A program made the position numbers and the translations under genes. From positions 806,001-870,000 of the forward strand of contig NZ_LDOS01000002.1 of assembly GCF_002077135.1 (NCBI RefSeq): a DNA stretch of 64,000 nt, written 5' to 3'. Below the pieces are notes generated by a model. That model did no database searches and was not told the DNA's origin. It was given only the letters and a program-made list of their open reading frames with translations. Below, one piece after another: positions 55,101 through 64,000 of this stretch. Within the stretch, counting starts at the first letter, position 1. Every line of letters begins with the position of its first letter. The DNA is from Metallibacterium scheffleri. GTDB lineage: Bacteria > Pseudomonadota > Gammaproteobacteria > Xanthomonadales > Rhodanobacteraceae.

Positions 55101-56246
55101 ATGCAGATCGAAACCAAGTTGCCCGCGGTAGGCACCACCATTTTCACGGTGATGAGCCAGCTCGCGATCGAGCACAAGGCCATCAATCTGGGTCAGGGCT
55201 TCCCTGATTTCGATCCGCCGCCAGCCTTGGTCGATGCCTTGGCGCGTACCATGCGCGAGGGCCATAACCAGTACGCGCCGATGACCGGCATCACCGCGTT
55301 GCGCGAGCAGATCGCACTGAAGACCGAGCGTCTGTATGGCCGCCGCATCGGCGTGGACACCGAGATCACCGTCACCTCGGGCGCCACCGAGGCGCTGTTC
55401 GCCGCCATCGCCTGCAGCGTGCGCGCGGGCGAGGAGGTGATCGTGCTCGATCCCTGCTACGACAGCTACCAGCCGGCCATCGACCTGCAGGGCGCGCGCG
55501 CGGTGCATGTGCCCTTGCGCCTGCCGGATTTTTCCGTGGACTGGCAGCGCGTGCGCGACGCGGTCACGCCGTGCACGCGCATGATCATCGTCAACAGCCC
55601 GCACAATCCATCGGGCGCGGTGTTCTCCACCGCCGATCTCGATGCACTGGCCGAGCTGGCGCAGGCGCACGGGCTGTGGGTGCTGTCGGATGAGGTCTAC
55701 GAGCACATCGTGTTCGACGACGCGCAGCACCAGAGCGCGCTGCGTCACCCGGCTCTGGCCGAGCGCAGCTTCGTGGTCAGCTCCTTTGGCAAGACCTACC
55801 ACTGCACCGGCTGGAAGCTGGGTTACTGCATCGCGCCCAAAACGCTGAGCGCCGAGTTTCGCAAGGTGCACCAGTACCTCACTTTTTGCAGCTTCCAGCC
55901 GGCGCAGTGGGCGTTCGCGGAGATGCTGGCGCAGGCACCCGGGCATTACCTTGCATTGCCCGCGTTCTACCAGGCCAAGCGCGACCATTTCCGCGCGCTG
56001 CTGGCGCCATCGCGTCTGCAGTTGCTGTCAGTGCCAGGCGGCTATTTCCAGTTGGCCGATTACAGTGCCATCCGCGATGTGGATGATCTGAACTTCTGCG
56101 ACTGGCTGGTGCGCGAAGTCGGCGTGGCCGCGATTCCGCTGTCGCCGTTTTACGAAACACCGCCCGATGCGCGGCTGCTGCGCTTCTGTTTCGCCAAGTC
56201 CGACGCCACCCTGGCCGCCGCCGCGGAGCGTCTGTGCAAACTCTGA
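55101..56246 (+). CDS. ybdL: Methionine/glutamine aminotransferase (YbdL-type, class I)
   Basis: 381 residues. PLP-dependent fold I: INLGQGFPDFDPP, GHNQYAPMTGITALREQIA, NSPHNPSGAVFS, SDEVYEHIVFD, and the PLP lysine in SSFGKTYHCTGWKLGY (about residue 231). YbdL-type enzymes transaminate methionine with keto-methylthiobutyrate or glutamine. Immediately followed, with a 13-bp overlap, by an omega-amidase that clears the keto-amide product; the pair is a known repair couple. Confidence 0.92.
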   Translation: MQIETKLPAVGTTIFTVMSQLAIEHKAINLGQGFPDFDPPPALVDALARTMREGHNQYAPMTGITALREQIALKTERLYGRRIGVDTEITVTSGATEALFAAIACSVRAGEEVIVLDPCYDSYQPAIDLQGARAVHVPLRLPDFSVDWQRVRDAVTPCTRMIIVNSPHNPSGAVFSTADLDALAELAQAHGLWVLSDEVYEHIVFDDAQHQSALRHPALAERSFVVSSFGKTYHCTGWKLGYCIAPKTLSAEFRKVHQYLTFCSFQPAQWAFAEMLAQAPGHYLALPAFYQAKRDHFRALLAPSRLQLLSVPGGYFQLADYSAIRDVDDLNFCDWLVREVGVAAIPLSPFYETPPDARLLRFCFAKSDATLAAAAERLCKL

Positions 56247-57052
56247 AGATCAGCCTGGTACAGGGCGACACGCGCTGGCATGACGCCGCGGCCAACCGCG
56301 CGTATTACGGCGGTCTGGTGCGCAACCTGAAAGGGCAGGGCAGTGATCTGGTGATTCTGCCGGAGACGTTCCTCTCCGGCTTCACCAACGACACACTGCA
56401 TCAGGCCGAAGGCATGGATGGCGAAGGCGTGCACTGGCTGCGCGCGCTGGCGGCGGAGGTTGGCGCGGTGGTCACCGGCAGCGTGGTGATCCGCGACGAA
56501 GGTCGCAATTTCAATCGCCTGTTGTGGATGCGGCCCGATGGCCAGTGCACGCAGTACGACAAACGCCATCTGTTTCGCATGGCCGGCGAGCACGAGCGCT
56601 ACGCCATGGGCGGTGCGCGGCCCATCGTCGAATTGCACGGCTGGCGCGTGCTGCCGCAGGTCTGCTATGACCTGCGCTTTCCGGTGTGGCTGCGCAATCG
56701 CCGTCTGCAAAGCGCCACGGGCGGCATGGATTACGACCTGCTGTTGTTCGTGGCCAATTGGCCCGAGCCGCGCCGCTACGCCTGGCGCATGCTGCTGCGT
56801 GCGCGTGCCATCGAGAATCTGGCCTGCGTGGTCGCGGTCAACCGTGTCGGTCGCGATGGCAACGGTCTGGATTACGCCGGTGACAGCACCGTGCTCGATG
56901 CCCTCGGACAGCCGTTGGTCGAACTGGGTCGCGCTGCGCAGGTGGTCACGGTCGCGCTCGATCCCGCTCCGCTGCTGGCGTTGCGCGAACGGTTTCCGGC
57001 GTGGATGGACGCCGACGAGTTCAGTCTTGCCGAGGGACGTGCCGGGTCATGA
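56234..57052 (+). CDS. yafV: Omega-amidase YafV (nitrilase superfamily)
   Basis: 272 residues with a GTG start inside the 3' end of ybdL. Catalytic triad Glu44 (LPETF), Lys110 (DKRHLF) and Cys144 (QVCYDLRFPVW). It hydrolyses alpha-keto-glutaramate or keto-succinamate formed by glutamine or asparagine transamination. Coupled to the aminotransferase upstream; convergent with a LysR gene 9 bp away. Confidence 0.92.
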   Translation: MQTLKISLVQGDTRWHDAAANRAYYGGLVRNLKGQGSDLVILPETFLSGFTNDTLHQAEGMDGEGVHWLRALAAEVGAVVTGSVVIRDEGRNFNRLLWMRPDGQCTQYDKRHLFRMAGEHERYAMGGARPIVELHGWRVLPQVCYDLRFPVWLRNRRLQSATGGMDYDLLLFVANWPEPRRYAWRMLLRARAIENLACVVAVNRVGRDGNGLDYAGDSTVLDALGQPLVELGRAAQVVTVALDPAPLLALRERFPAWMDADEFSLAEGRAGS

Positions 57053-57061
57053 TCGCGCCGC

Positions 57062-58027
57062 TCAGGATTTCGCAACGGACTTGCCGCGACGCGCAATCGG
57101 CGCGGCCTGCTTGGCACTGAACAGGCCATCGTCCCAGTAGGGTTCGTCGCCGAAGCGCGCGGCCAGGAAATCGATCAGGCTGCGGGTCTTCGCGGGCAGC
57201 GCGCGGCCCGCCGGATAGACCGCGTAGATCGTCGCTTCGGGCAGGTGCCAGTCGCACAGGATGCGCTGCAATTCGCCGCTGCGCACCAGGTCGCCGACGA
57301 TGAAGCTGGGCTGCACCGCCACACCCAGACCACGCACCACGGCAGCGGCGAGCACATCGCCATTGCTGGCATGCAACGGGCCATGGACACGCACGTTGAC
57401 GGTGTCCTGCTCGCGCGCAAAGGTCCACAGGTCGTGGTGCGGGATGAGCGTGTACAACAGCGCCGTGTGCGCTTCCAGTTGCTGCGGGTGCGTCGGCGTG
57501 CCGTGCGCTTTCAGGTACGCCGGTGCGGCCACCGCCAGCATGCGCGCGGGCGCGATGCGCCGCGCGATCAAGCTGGAATCGGCCAGGTGACCGATGCGGA
57601 TGGCCATGTCGAAACCATCGCGCACCAGGTCGGCGCGGCGATCGTTCAAATCCAGTTCCAGTTCGATGCGCGGGTTGCGGCGCAGGAACTCGGTAAGCGC
57701 ATCGGCCAGATGTCGCGTCGCGAACGACGTGGGTGCGCTTACGCGCAGGTGCCCGCGCGGCTCGGTCTGGCGCTGCCCGGCCTCGGCCGCGGCTTCGTTG
57801 AGTGCGGCCATCGCCGCGGCCACGCGCTCGTGATAGTGGCGGCCAGCCTCGGTGAGACTGAGCTTGCGCGTGGTGCGCTGGATCAGGCGCACGCCGAGGT
57901 CTTCTTCCAGAGCGCGGATCAGCTTGCTGGCCTGCGCGCGCGAGATGCCGCTGTGACTGGCCGCAGCCGCAAAGCTGCCGTCGTCGACCACGCGCAGGAA
58001 CAACTGCATCGCGGCATAGCGATCCAT
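57062..58027 (-). CDS. LysR-family transcriptional regulator
   Basis: 321 residues, full length. Winged helix-turn-helix MDRYAAMQLFLRVVDDGSFAAAASHSGISRAQASKLIRALEEDLGVRL, then a complete substrate-binding domain (GHLRVSAPTSFATRHL, GLGVAVQPSFIVGDLV). It is of the CrgA/AaeR-like group that often controls a divergent gene, but here its start abuts rluB (9 bp) on the same strand, so the target is not evident. Confidence 0.92.
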   Translation of the reverse strand: MDRYAAMQLFLRVVDDGSFAAAASHSGISRAQASKLIRALEEDLGVRLIQRTTRKLSLTEAGRHYHERVAAAMAALNEAAAEAGQRQTEPRGHLRVSAPTSFATRHLADALTEFLRRNPRIELELDLNDRRADLVRDGFDMAIRIGHLADSSLIARRIAPARMLAVAAPAYLKAHGTPTHPQQLEAHTALLYTLIPHHDLWTFAREQDTVNVRVHGPLHASNGDVLAAAVVRGLGVAVQPSFIVGDLVRSGELQRILCDWHLPEATIYAVYPAGRALPAKTRSLIDFLAARFGDEPYWDDGLFSAKQAAPIARRGKSVAKS

Positions 58028-58036
58028 GGCGGTGGC

Positions 58037-59536
58037 TCAGCGTCCGCGGCCCGGCGGGCGCGGTCCGCGCGGCGCATCATTGCGCGGGCGGCGCTCGCCG
58101 CCGGGTCGCGGACCGCGCTCGCCACTGGAAGGCCTGGCGCGCTCGCCACCCGGACGTGGACCGCGTTCGCCGGCAAAGGGGCGTGCACCGCGCTCGCCAT
58201 TGAAGGGCCGTGCCGCGCGTTCGCCGCCCGGGCGTGGACCCCGTTCACCCGCGGGCGGTGCCGCGCGCTCGCCGCCGCGGCGTGGACCACGCGCAGCGTC
58301 GAAAGGCCGTGCAGTGCGCTCTCCGGACGGCCCCGCGCCATGTCCACCGTGGCCGCGGCTGGCCGGCAGCCACGGCCCTTTTTCCATGTGCGCGCCGGCG
58401 CCACGGCGCGGCCCACCGCGACCAGGGCGATCTTCGCCAGCGACCCACTGACGCACCGCGGGCAGTTCCTGACCCGGGCTGAATGCGCGCGGTTTGCGCG
58501 CGCCGGGAGTGCGATCAGCGCGCATCACGTTGCCGTTGACCTCGCGCTTGGGACCCGTACCGCGTCGGCGTGCATCGCGGTGGTCGTCGCGCACCCGATC
58601 GAATGCGGCGAGTTCGCGGCCTTCGTCACTGCCTGCCGCCCAGGCTTGCGCACGCTCGGCGCGCACCTTGACCCCGTTGCGCTGCGCACGGCGCTGGTGC
58701 AACACCGGCTGCAGGGTCAGCGTCGGCTGCGGCGCGCCCATGCCGGCGAGCGCGCGCAGCGCGCTCACGGCTGCGGCGTCCAGCGCTTGCGAATGGCCGC
58801 GACGCAGCAGGCGTGGCAGCTCGATATTGGCGTAACGGATGCGCTTGAGGCGGCTGACCATCAGGCCCTGCGATTCCCACAGGCGCCGCACTTCGCGGTT
58901 GCGGCCCTCGCGCAGGATCACACGGAACCAGCTATGGCTGCCGCCGCGGCTGATCGGGGCGATTTCCTCGAAGCGCGCGGGGCCGTCTTCGAGCTCGATG
59001 CCGGCGCTGAGCTGCGCCAGGACCTCGTCCGGAACCTCGCCGTGCACGCGGCACAGATATTCGCGCTCGAGCGCGGTGCCGGGGTGCATCAGTGCATGCG
59101 CCAGGTCGCCATCGGTGGTCAGCAGCAGCAGGCCGGTGGTGTTGAGGTCGAGGCGGCCGACGGCGATCCAGCGTGAGCCTTTCAGGCGCGGCAGGTTGTC
59201 GAATACGGTGGGCCGGCCCTCGGGGTCCTCGCGGGTGATCACCTCGCCCTCGGGCTTGTGATACATCAGCACTTCGGCGTCTTCGCGGCGATCGCTGGCG
59301 ACCACGTAGGCGTGACCATCAAGCTCGACGCGATCGCCGGCGCCGACACTGGTGCCGATCGTGGCGACTTCGTTGTTGACGCGTACCTCACCTTGCTCGA
59401 TGCGTTGCTCCAGCATGCGGCGCGAGCCCAGTCCGGCGTTGGCCAATACCTTGTGCAGGCGTTCTTCGAGGCGCGGTCCGTGGTCGGCTGCGGCCTGGCG
59501 TTTGAGTGACAACAGGGTGCGCGTGGGCGCGGTCAT
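58037..59536 (-). CDS. rluB: 23S rRNA pseudouridine synthase RluB with a long RG-rich tail
   Basis: 499 residues against about 290 in E. coli. S4 domain (LHKVLANAGLGSRRMLEQRIEQGEVRVN), catalytic core with GRLDLNTTGLLLLTTDG, where the Asp is the nucleophile, and EGRNREVRRLWESQG. From about residue 270 the chain is low complexity, and the last 130 residues repeat GERGPRPGGERAARPF-like units. RluB makes pseudouridine 2605 of 23S rRNA. The basic tail probably binds RNA. It overlaps scpB by 4 bp. Confidence 0.93.
   Translation of the reverse strand: MTAPTRTLLSLKRQAAADHGPRLEERLHKVLANAGLGSRRMLEQRIEQGEVRVNNEVATIGTSVGAGDRVELDGHAYVVASDRREDAEVLMYHKPEGEVITREDPEGRPTVFDNLPRLKGSRWIAVGRLDLNTTGLLLLTTDGDLAHALMHPGTALEREYLCRVHGEVPDEVLAQLSAGIELEDGPARFEEIAPISRGGSHSWFRVILREGRNREVRRLWESQGLMVSRLKRIRYANIELPRLLRRGHSQALDAAAVSALRALAGMGAPQPTLTLQPVLHQRRAQRNGVKVRAERAQAWAAGSDEGRELAAFDRVRDDHRDARRRGTGPKREVNGNVMRADRTPGARKPRAFSPGQELPAVRQWVAGEDRPGRGGPRRGAGAHMEKGPWLPASRGHGGHGAGPSGERTARPFDAARGPRRGGERAAPPAGERGPRPGGERAARPFNGERGARPFAGERGPRPGGERARPSSGERGPRPGGERRPRNDAPRGPRPPGRGR
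58040..58330 (-). repeat. Imperfect tandem repeats coding the RluB tail
   Basis: GC-rich units encoding GERGPRP(G/A)GER(A)ARPF recur about every 33-50 bases with substitutions and small length changes. Such repeats are prone to expansion and contraction, so tail length may vary between strains. Confidence 0.7.
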
Positions 59537-60252
59537 GCGAGGTGCTCCTTGGAATCGGGGTCTGGCGCCGGCGCGGTTGCGTCGGGCAAGGGCAAGTGGG
59601 TGGCAGCGGATGCTGCGGAAAAATCGGATGTCGCGTCGGCCGTGCCGGCGGCTTCGACAGGCGCGGGCAGGATGTTGACTGCACGGTCAGGTGCGGCCTC
59701 GAACTCGAACTGCGGCGCCAGTTCCTCCAGATCGCGGATTTCGGCCAGCGGCGGCAGATCTTCCAGCGCCTTGAGGTTGAAGTAGTCGAGGAACTGGCGC
59801 GTGGTGCCATACAGCGCCGGGCGGCCGGCCACGTCACGATGCCCGACGATGCGGATCCACTCGCGTTCCTCCAGCGTGCGGATCATGTTGCTGGATACCA
59901 CCACGCCGCGAATTTGCTCGATCTCGCCGCGCGTGATGGGCTGCCGGTAGGCGATCAGGCTGAGGGTTTCCAGCAGCGCGCGCGAGTAACGTGTCGGACG
60001 CTCGGCGTTGAGCCGTGCGACCCATGCGTGCACGTCGCCGGCAACCTGGTAGCGGTAGCCCGAGGCAACTTCGGCGAGCACCACGCCACGTGTGCCGGTA
60101 TCGGTGTGCAGCGCTTCGAGCGCTCGCGCGACATCGGCTGCGGTCACGCCCTCGTCCTCGGTGAACAGGCCGGCGAGCCGTGTCGATGACAAAGGCTCGG
60201 CGCTGGCGAGCAGGGCGGCTTCGAGGATGCGTTGAATCTGGATCGTTTCCAT
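59533..60252 (-). CDS. scpB: Segregation and condensation protein B
   Basis: 239 residues. Two winged-helix domains: IQRILEAALLASAEPLSSTRLAGLF at the start, then LSLIAYRQPITRGEIEQIRGVVVSSNMIRTLEEREWIRIVGHRDVAGRPALYGTT, the family core. A disordered Ala/Pro tail follows from about residue 190. It joins ScpA as the kleisin-kite part of SMC condensin. ATG 60252 gives a family start. Confidence 0.95.
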   Translation of the reverse strand: METIQIQRILEAALLASAEPLSSTRLAGLFTEDEGVTAADVARALEALHTDTGTRGVVLAEVASGYRYQVAGDVHAWVARLNAERPTRYSRALLETLSLIAYRQPITRGEIEQIRGVVVSSNMIRTLEEREWIRIVGHRDVAGRPALYGTTRQFLDYFNLKALEDLPPLAEIRDLEELAPQFEFEAAPDRAVNILPAPVEAAGTADATSDFSAASAATHLPLPDATAPAPDPDSKEHLA

Positions 60253-60317
60253 GTGCGGATCGTGAAGTCTTGCGTTATCGGAACGTGCGGTTTCTGGCTT
60301 GCGTGGCAGCGTGGTCG

Positions 60318-61175
60318 TCAGACCGCGGCGCTGCATGCCTTCAGGTAAATCGGTGCCAGTGGTTGATCCTGGATCACATCGAGCAGGCCTTCCTTGATCA
60401 GTTCCAGCATGGCGATGAAGCTGACCACGATGCCGAGCCGTCCCTGCTCGGGTTTGAATACCTCGGTGAAGGCGTGAAACGCGCCATCCTCGATCAGGCG
60501 CAACAGGTCGCTCATGCGCTCACGGATCGACAATGCATCGCGCTGCATGGCCACGGCGCCGCCGAGTTCAGCGCGGCGCAATACATCCTTGAGCGCCAGC
60601 AGCAGTTCGCGCAAATCCACCGCAGGCGGCACCCGCGTCACGCTGCGCTCACCGGCATCGGCATGCGCCACGCTGGTGTCGCGCTCCACGCGCGGCAGCG
60701 CATCCAGATCCTCGGCGGCGCGCTTGTACCGTTCATATTCCTGCAGGCGGCGCACCAGTTCGGCGCGCGGATCGGATTCGCCGCCGGCCGCGTCGTCGGG
60801 CGGTCGCGGCAGCAGCAAGCGTGATTTGATTTCGGCGAGGATCGCCGCCATCACCAGATACTCGGCCGCCAGCTCCAGGCGCATCGCGTGCATCAGTCCG
60901 ATGTAGTCCATGTACTGCCGGGTGATTTCGGCGATGGGGATGTCCAGTACGTCCAGATTCTGGCGTCGGATCAGATACAGCAGCAGATCCAGCGGGCCCT
61001 CGAAGGCTTCGAGAATGACCTCCAGCGCGTCCGGCGGGATATACAAATCCTGCGGCATGCTCAGCATTGGCTGACCGCGCACCAGCGCCAGCGGCATTTC
61101 CTGCTGCTGCGGGACGGGCTTGAACGGGCCTTGCGGCGCATCAGCGCTTCCTGCGACGGCAGGTTCAGTGCTCAT
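60318..61175 (-). CDS. scpA: Segregation and condensation protein A
   Basis: 285 residues. Kleisin signature FEGPLDLLLYLIRRQNLDVLDIPIAEITRQY (about 60-90), YLVMAAILAEIKSRLLLP, and the C-terminal winged helix VVSFIAMLELIKEGLLDVIQDQPLAPIYL. It bridges SMC heads. ATG 61175 (MSTEPAV) is chosen; nine further upstream codons are in frame. Order scpA-scpB-rluB is the common one. Confidence 0.95.
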   Translation of the reverse strand: MSTEPAVAGSADAPQGPFKPVPQQQEMPLALVRGQPMLSMPQDLYIPPDALEVILEAFEGPLDLLLYLIRRQNLDVLDIPIAEITRQYMDYIGLMHAMRLELAAEYLVMAAILAEIKSRLLLPRPPDDAAGGESDPRAELVRRLQEYERYKRAAEDLDALPRVERDTSVAHADAGERSVTRVPPAVDLRELLLALKDVLRRAELGGAVAMQRDALSIRERMSDLLRLIEDGAFHAFTEVFKPEQGRLGIVVSFIAMLELIKEGLLDVIQDQPLAPIYLKACSAAV

Positions 61176-61745
61176 GCGGCACTCATCGGACGAGGGCCGC
61201 AAGCCGCGGTCAGGCTGTAGTGGGGTACGCTCAAATGTGTTCTCGGATTGCGTGTCGCTGTTTGCGAACAGGCGCCTGCAAAGCGCCCGAAATCAGTTTC
61301 GGCAAAATGCGCCATGCAACGTGCAGTCAGCGCGGTTCCGCGATTTGCATCTACGGCATTCGCGCAGCAGGTGCTGCGATGCTGCGGCCGTCATGCAAAA
61401 TTCCCTGCTGTAACCGGCTGCTGGCCACATGCCCGTCTATTCAGGCAGAAGTGGTGCTGGGTGATGCCCTGAAGTGCGGGGGCGCAGCGTCGGGCGGCTT
61501 CGCGCCGGCCGGATCAGCACGCAAAGCCTAACTGCTCATTTGCAGCGCGTCCAGTGCTGTGCAGTGCGCCATTGCGCGGCGAATGCCGAGGTTCAGGGTG
61601 GCCCCGGCCCCGCATTGGTCATCCCCGCCTGCGCTGGGATGACGAGTCAACTTGTGCGGGACTGACGAGTTGTGCGGGGCTGACGGAGCCAGAACGACCG
61701 GGCCGTTCGCTCGAAGAATCTTGTCTTGTTGAATGCGGATTGATA
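61176..61745. other. Intergenic region between murB and scpA
   Basis: 570 bp with no gene I can support. It contains a dispersed-type hairpin at 61618-61643 and a short tandem repeat at 61650-61685. The small open frame across 61620 translates the repeat (IPACAGMT) and is not a gene. Confidence 0.6.
61618..61643. repeat. Dispersed REP-like hairpin (gtcatccc / gggatgac)
   Basis: Stem gtcatccc / gggatgac around a cgcctgcgct loop. It resembles the short extragenic repeats of many proteobacteria whose translation yields VIPACAGMT-like peptides. Just after it, ttgtgcgg(g/gg)actgac-type units are repeated twice (61651-61685). Confidence 0.75.
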
Positions 61746-62792
61746 TCAGGGCAGCACGCGCGGCTCGGCTTCAAGCAGCACGCCGAAGCGCGTGCGCACG
61801 GCGTCGCGCACGCGCACGGCCAGCGCCCACAGTTGCGCGCCGCTAGCCAGCCCGTGATTGACCAGCACCAAGGCATGGCGCTCGGAGATGCCGGCGTCGC
61901 CCTCGCGCAGTCCCTTGTAGCCGATGGCCTCGATCATCCATGCGGCCGAAAGCTTGACGCTGCCATCGACTTGGGGCCACTGCGGCAGACCGGGCTCGCG
62001 CGCGCGCAATGTGGCGGCACACGCGGCATCAACCTGCGGATTCTTGAAAAAGCTGCCGGCGTTGCCGATCAGCGCCGGATCAGGCAGTTTGCGCGTGCGC
62101 AGGCGCAGCACGGCCTCGGCCACATGCACCGCACGCGGTTGCTCGATGCGCATGCGCGCAAGCTCTTCGCGGATGTCGGCGTAGTCGAGATGCAGTGCGC
62201 CGCTGCGTGCCAGCTTGAAGCGCACCGCGGTGATGATCCAGCGCGCGGGTGCACGTCTGAAACACGAGTCGCGGTAGCCGAATGCGCAGTCGGCGGCGGG
62301 CAATTCGATGAAGCACTCGTGCGCGCGGTCCCAGGCCTCGACGCTGAGGATGCTGCGTGCCACCTCGACGCCATAAGCGCCGATGTTCTGGATCGGCGCG
62401 GCGCCGACCGTGCCTGGAATCAGGATGAGGTTCTCCAGCCCCACCAGTTCATGCGCCAGAGTCCAGCGCACCAGCGCATCCCAGGATTCGCCGGCGCCGA
62501 CACGCAGAATGACGTTTCCGCTTGCCTCGCCCATGGGCTCGATGCCGCTGTTGCGCAACTGTACGATCAGGCCCGGCCAGTCGGCGGTGAACAGCACGTT
62601 GGAGCCGGTGCCCAATGCCAGCAGCGGCAGGCCGCGCAGTGCCGGGAGGTCGAGCAGATGCGGCAACGCGCCGATATCGGCGAGTTCGGCCAGCCATGCG
62701 CTGCGCGCCCTGACACGCAGCGTGTTGTGCGCCTCCAGCGGCGCATCCTCGATCAGCGTGCAGCCGGGCAGATCAATGCGCGCGGGCTGCAT
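61746..62792 (-). CDS. murB: UDP-N-acetylenolpyruvoylglucosamine reductase
   Basis: 348 residues. FAD-binding motif [41 protein letters not shown], the catalytic Ser in GSFFKNPQV and the terminal Glu region. This is the longer type I form. It reduces enolpyruvyl-UDP-GlcNAc to UDP-MurNAc. Its start overlaps the 3' end of pyrD by 20 bp. Confidence 0.96.
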   Translation of the reverse strand: MQPARIDLPGCTLIEDAPLEAHNTLRVRARSAWLAELADIGALPHLLDLPALRGLPLLALGTGSNVLFTADWPGLIVQLRNSGIEPMGEASGNVILRVGAGESWDALVRWTLAHELVGLENLILIPGTVGAAPIQNIGAYGVEVARSILSVEAWDRAHECFIELPAADCAFGYRDSCFRRAPARWIITAVRFKLARSGALHLDYADIREELARMRIEQPRAVHVAEAVLRLRTRKLPDPALIGNAGSFFKNPQVDAACAATLRAREPGLPQWPQVDGSVKLSAAWMIEAIGYKGLREGDAGISERHALVLVNHGLASGAQLWALAVRVRDAVRTRFGVLLEAEPRVLP

Positions 62793-63861
62793 CAGCGGCC
62801 TCCCGCAGCGCCTGCACGCATTCGGCGATCAGCGCCGGGCCCCGATAGATCAAGCCGGTATAAAGCTGCACGAGGCACGCGCCGGCGGCGACTTTTTGCA
62901 CGGCCGCGGTGCCATCGTCGATGCCGCCGGTGCCGATGATCTCTATGCCCGGCAGACGCGCGCGCATGCCGCGCAGCACGCTGTCGGCGCGCGCCCGCAA
63001 GGGCACGCCCGAGAGTCCGCCACTTTCCTGCGCGTGCGCCGCGCCGGCCACGCCATCGCGCGCCAGCGTGGTGTTGGTGCAGATCAGCCCGTCGATGCCG
63101 TGGCGCTGCAATACCTCGGCGATGTCGTCCATGTCGCGCCCATCCAGATCCGGGGCGATCTTCAGCAACATGGGCTTGCGTGCGCCGGCTTGCGCGCCGA
63201 GGCGTTCCTGCGCCTCGCGCAGTCGGCCGATCAACGCATCCAGTGCCGCGTGCGCCTGCAGGTCGCGCAATCCCGCCGTATTGGGCGAGGAAATGTTCAC
63301 CGCGATGTAGCTGGCTTGGGCATGCACGCGCTGCAGGCCATGCAGGTAATCGTCCGCTGCCTGTGCGTTGGGGGTGTCCTTGTTCTTGCCGATATTGATG
63401 CCGAGCACGCCGCGATACTGCGCCCGGTCGAGGTTGCGCAGCAGTGCATCGACGCCGTCGTTGTTGAAGCCCATGCGGTTGATCAGGGCCTGTTGACCGG
63501 GCAGGCGGAATAGGCGCGGCCTCGGGTTGCCAGGCTGCGGCCGCGGCGTGACGGTACCTACCTCGATGAAGCCGAAGCCCATGGCCGCGAGTCCGTCGAC
63601 GTGCGCGGCGTTCTTGTCCAGGCCCGCGGCCAAGCCGACGGGGTTGGGAAAGTCGAGGCCGAACGCGCGCACGGGCAACGGCGGAATCGCGGGCGCCAGC
63701 CAATGTGCCAGATGCAGGCGCTGCAGCCCATCGAGTGCACCCAGCGTCAGCGCGTGTGCGTGTTCGGCGTCCAGGCGGAACAGCAGGCTGCGCGCGAGCG
63801 CGTAAGCACCGCCGCCGGCGAACGAATCGGGCTTGCTCAAGCGAGGAAATGTCCGAACCAC
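62773..63861 (-). CDS. pyrD: Dihydroorotate dehydrogenase (quinone), class 2
   Basis: 362 residues with a GTG start. N-terminal membrane-associating helices ([19 protein letters not shown]), then [65 protein letters not shown] with the catalytic Ser of class 2, and the FMN-binding [10 protein letters not shown]. It passes electrons to the quinone pool in pyrimidine synthesis. It overlaps the end of the DUF4190 gene by 25 bp and murB by 20 bp. Confidence 0.96.
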   Translation of the reverse strand: MVRTFPRLSKPDSFAGGGAYALARSLLFRLDAEHAHALTLGALDGLQRLHLAHWLAPAIPPLPVRAFGLDFPNPVGLAAGLDKNAAHVDGLAAMGFGFIEVGTVTPRPQPGNPRPRLFRLPGQQALINRMGFNNDGVDALLRNLDRAQYRGVLGINIGKNKDTPNAQAADDYLHGLQRVHAQASYIAVNISSPNTAGLRDLQAHAALDALIGRLREAQERLGAQAGARKPMLLKIAPDLDGRDMDDIAEVLQRHGIDGLICTNTTLARDGVAGAAHAQESGGLSGVPLRARADSVLRGMRARLPGIEIIGTGGIDDGTAAVQKVAAGACLVQLYTGLIYRGPALIAECVQALREAADAARAH

Positions 63862-64000
63862 GCGGCGATCGCGAACATGCCCACCATCGCGATCAGGGCG
63901 ATCACCAGCGCAGCCAGAGCCAGATGCACGTAGCCCAGCACCAGCCCTGCCACGGCCATGCCGTCGCCATCGATGCTGCCGGGCGGCGCGCGACGGATTT
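63837..64000 (-). CDS. DUF4190-domain membrane protein, 5' end cut by the window edge
   Basis: The last 54 residues are visible. [31 protein letters not shown] is the DUF4190 core (GxGxAxAGLxLGY), with two membrane helices and the end WFGHFLA. Function unknown. pyrD starts inside its 3' end. Confidence 0.8.
   Translation of the reverse strand, partial: IRRAPPGSIDGDGMAVAGLVLGYVHLALAALVIALIAMVGMFAIAAWFGHFLA

Noticed and set aside
58040-58460. CRISPR array in the repetitive stretch at the end of rluB
   Set aside because: Repeats are imperfect, of variable spacing and in frame with rluB; there are no unique spacers and no cas genes.
57245-59176. 643-codon open frame on the plus strand
   Set aside because: It spans the complements of the LysR gene and rluB. 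Both real genes have clear motifs; this frame has none.
61474-61665. Small open frame ending near IPACAGMTSQ
   Set aside because: This peptide is the well-known translation of an extragenic hairpin repeat, not a gene.

Overview
The window is a GC-rich, gene-dense bacterial chromosome segment with no phage, plasmid or CRISPR signature. Gene content and order point to a gammaproteobacterium of the order Xanthomonadales, most likely Rhodanobacteraceae or a near relative. The supporting blocks are mucD-lepA-lepB-rnc-era-recO, nagZ-hpt-methylthioinosine phosphorylase, fimT-pilVWXY1-pilE, rne divergent from rluC, and a metX of the xanthomonad type. The taxon call is inference from synteny and protein flavour; no search was run.

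Layout. 1-2861 (minus): adaptor, ATPase and permease of a MacAB-like ABC exporter. 3189-6704 (plus): a lipoprotein with Ig-like repeats and an ice-binding-like domain, then an OmpA-type outer-membrane protein. 7248-11566: rne and rluC, divergent. 11553-14849: an insertion hot spot where a 158-bp miniature element and a full IS1182-family element lie at and inside a CPBP-type membrane protein gene, which is broken. 14849-20091: phhB, nfuA, two monohaem cytochromes c, a nucleotide-sugar dehydrogenase and a DegQ/MucD protease. 20284-25650: lepA, lepB, a DUF4845 gene, rnc, era, recO. 25568-33244: a receiver-Hpt protein, a YdbH/YdbL-like envelope lipid pair, rlmD, a CYTH protein, nagZ, a purine phosphoribosyltransferase and methylthioinosine phosphorylase. 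33484-38989: cold-shock gene, ABC transporter, YigZ, aldehyde dehydrogenase, TMEM175-like channel, tRNA-Leu(CAA). 39146-47425: metX, a truncated LysR gene, then a sulfide-response cluster (persulfide-sensing ArsR repressor, sulfide:quinone oxidoreductase, DUF2892 membrane protein, RND adaptor and pump) holding the second 158-bp element. 47643-55002: minor pilin operon of type IV pili with PilY1 and a PilY2-position gene. 55101-64000: methionine aminotransferase and omega-amidase, a LysR regulator, rluB-scpB-scpA, murB, pyrD and a cut DUF4190 gene.

The most informative observations are linked. The IS1182-family insertion has a 9-bp target duplication, and removing it restores one 487-codon gene. 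Two near-identical 158-bp elements about 31 kb apart carry termini that match the two ends of that IS, so they look like its non-autonomous relatives. They sit exactly at gene ends and supply the stop codons of rluC, the CPBP gene and the sulfide:quinone oxidoreductase. The second point of interest is the sulfide cluster: its repressor has the exact cysteine pair spacing of BigR/SqrR, and its oxidoreductase has the three catalytic cysteines.
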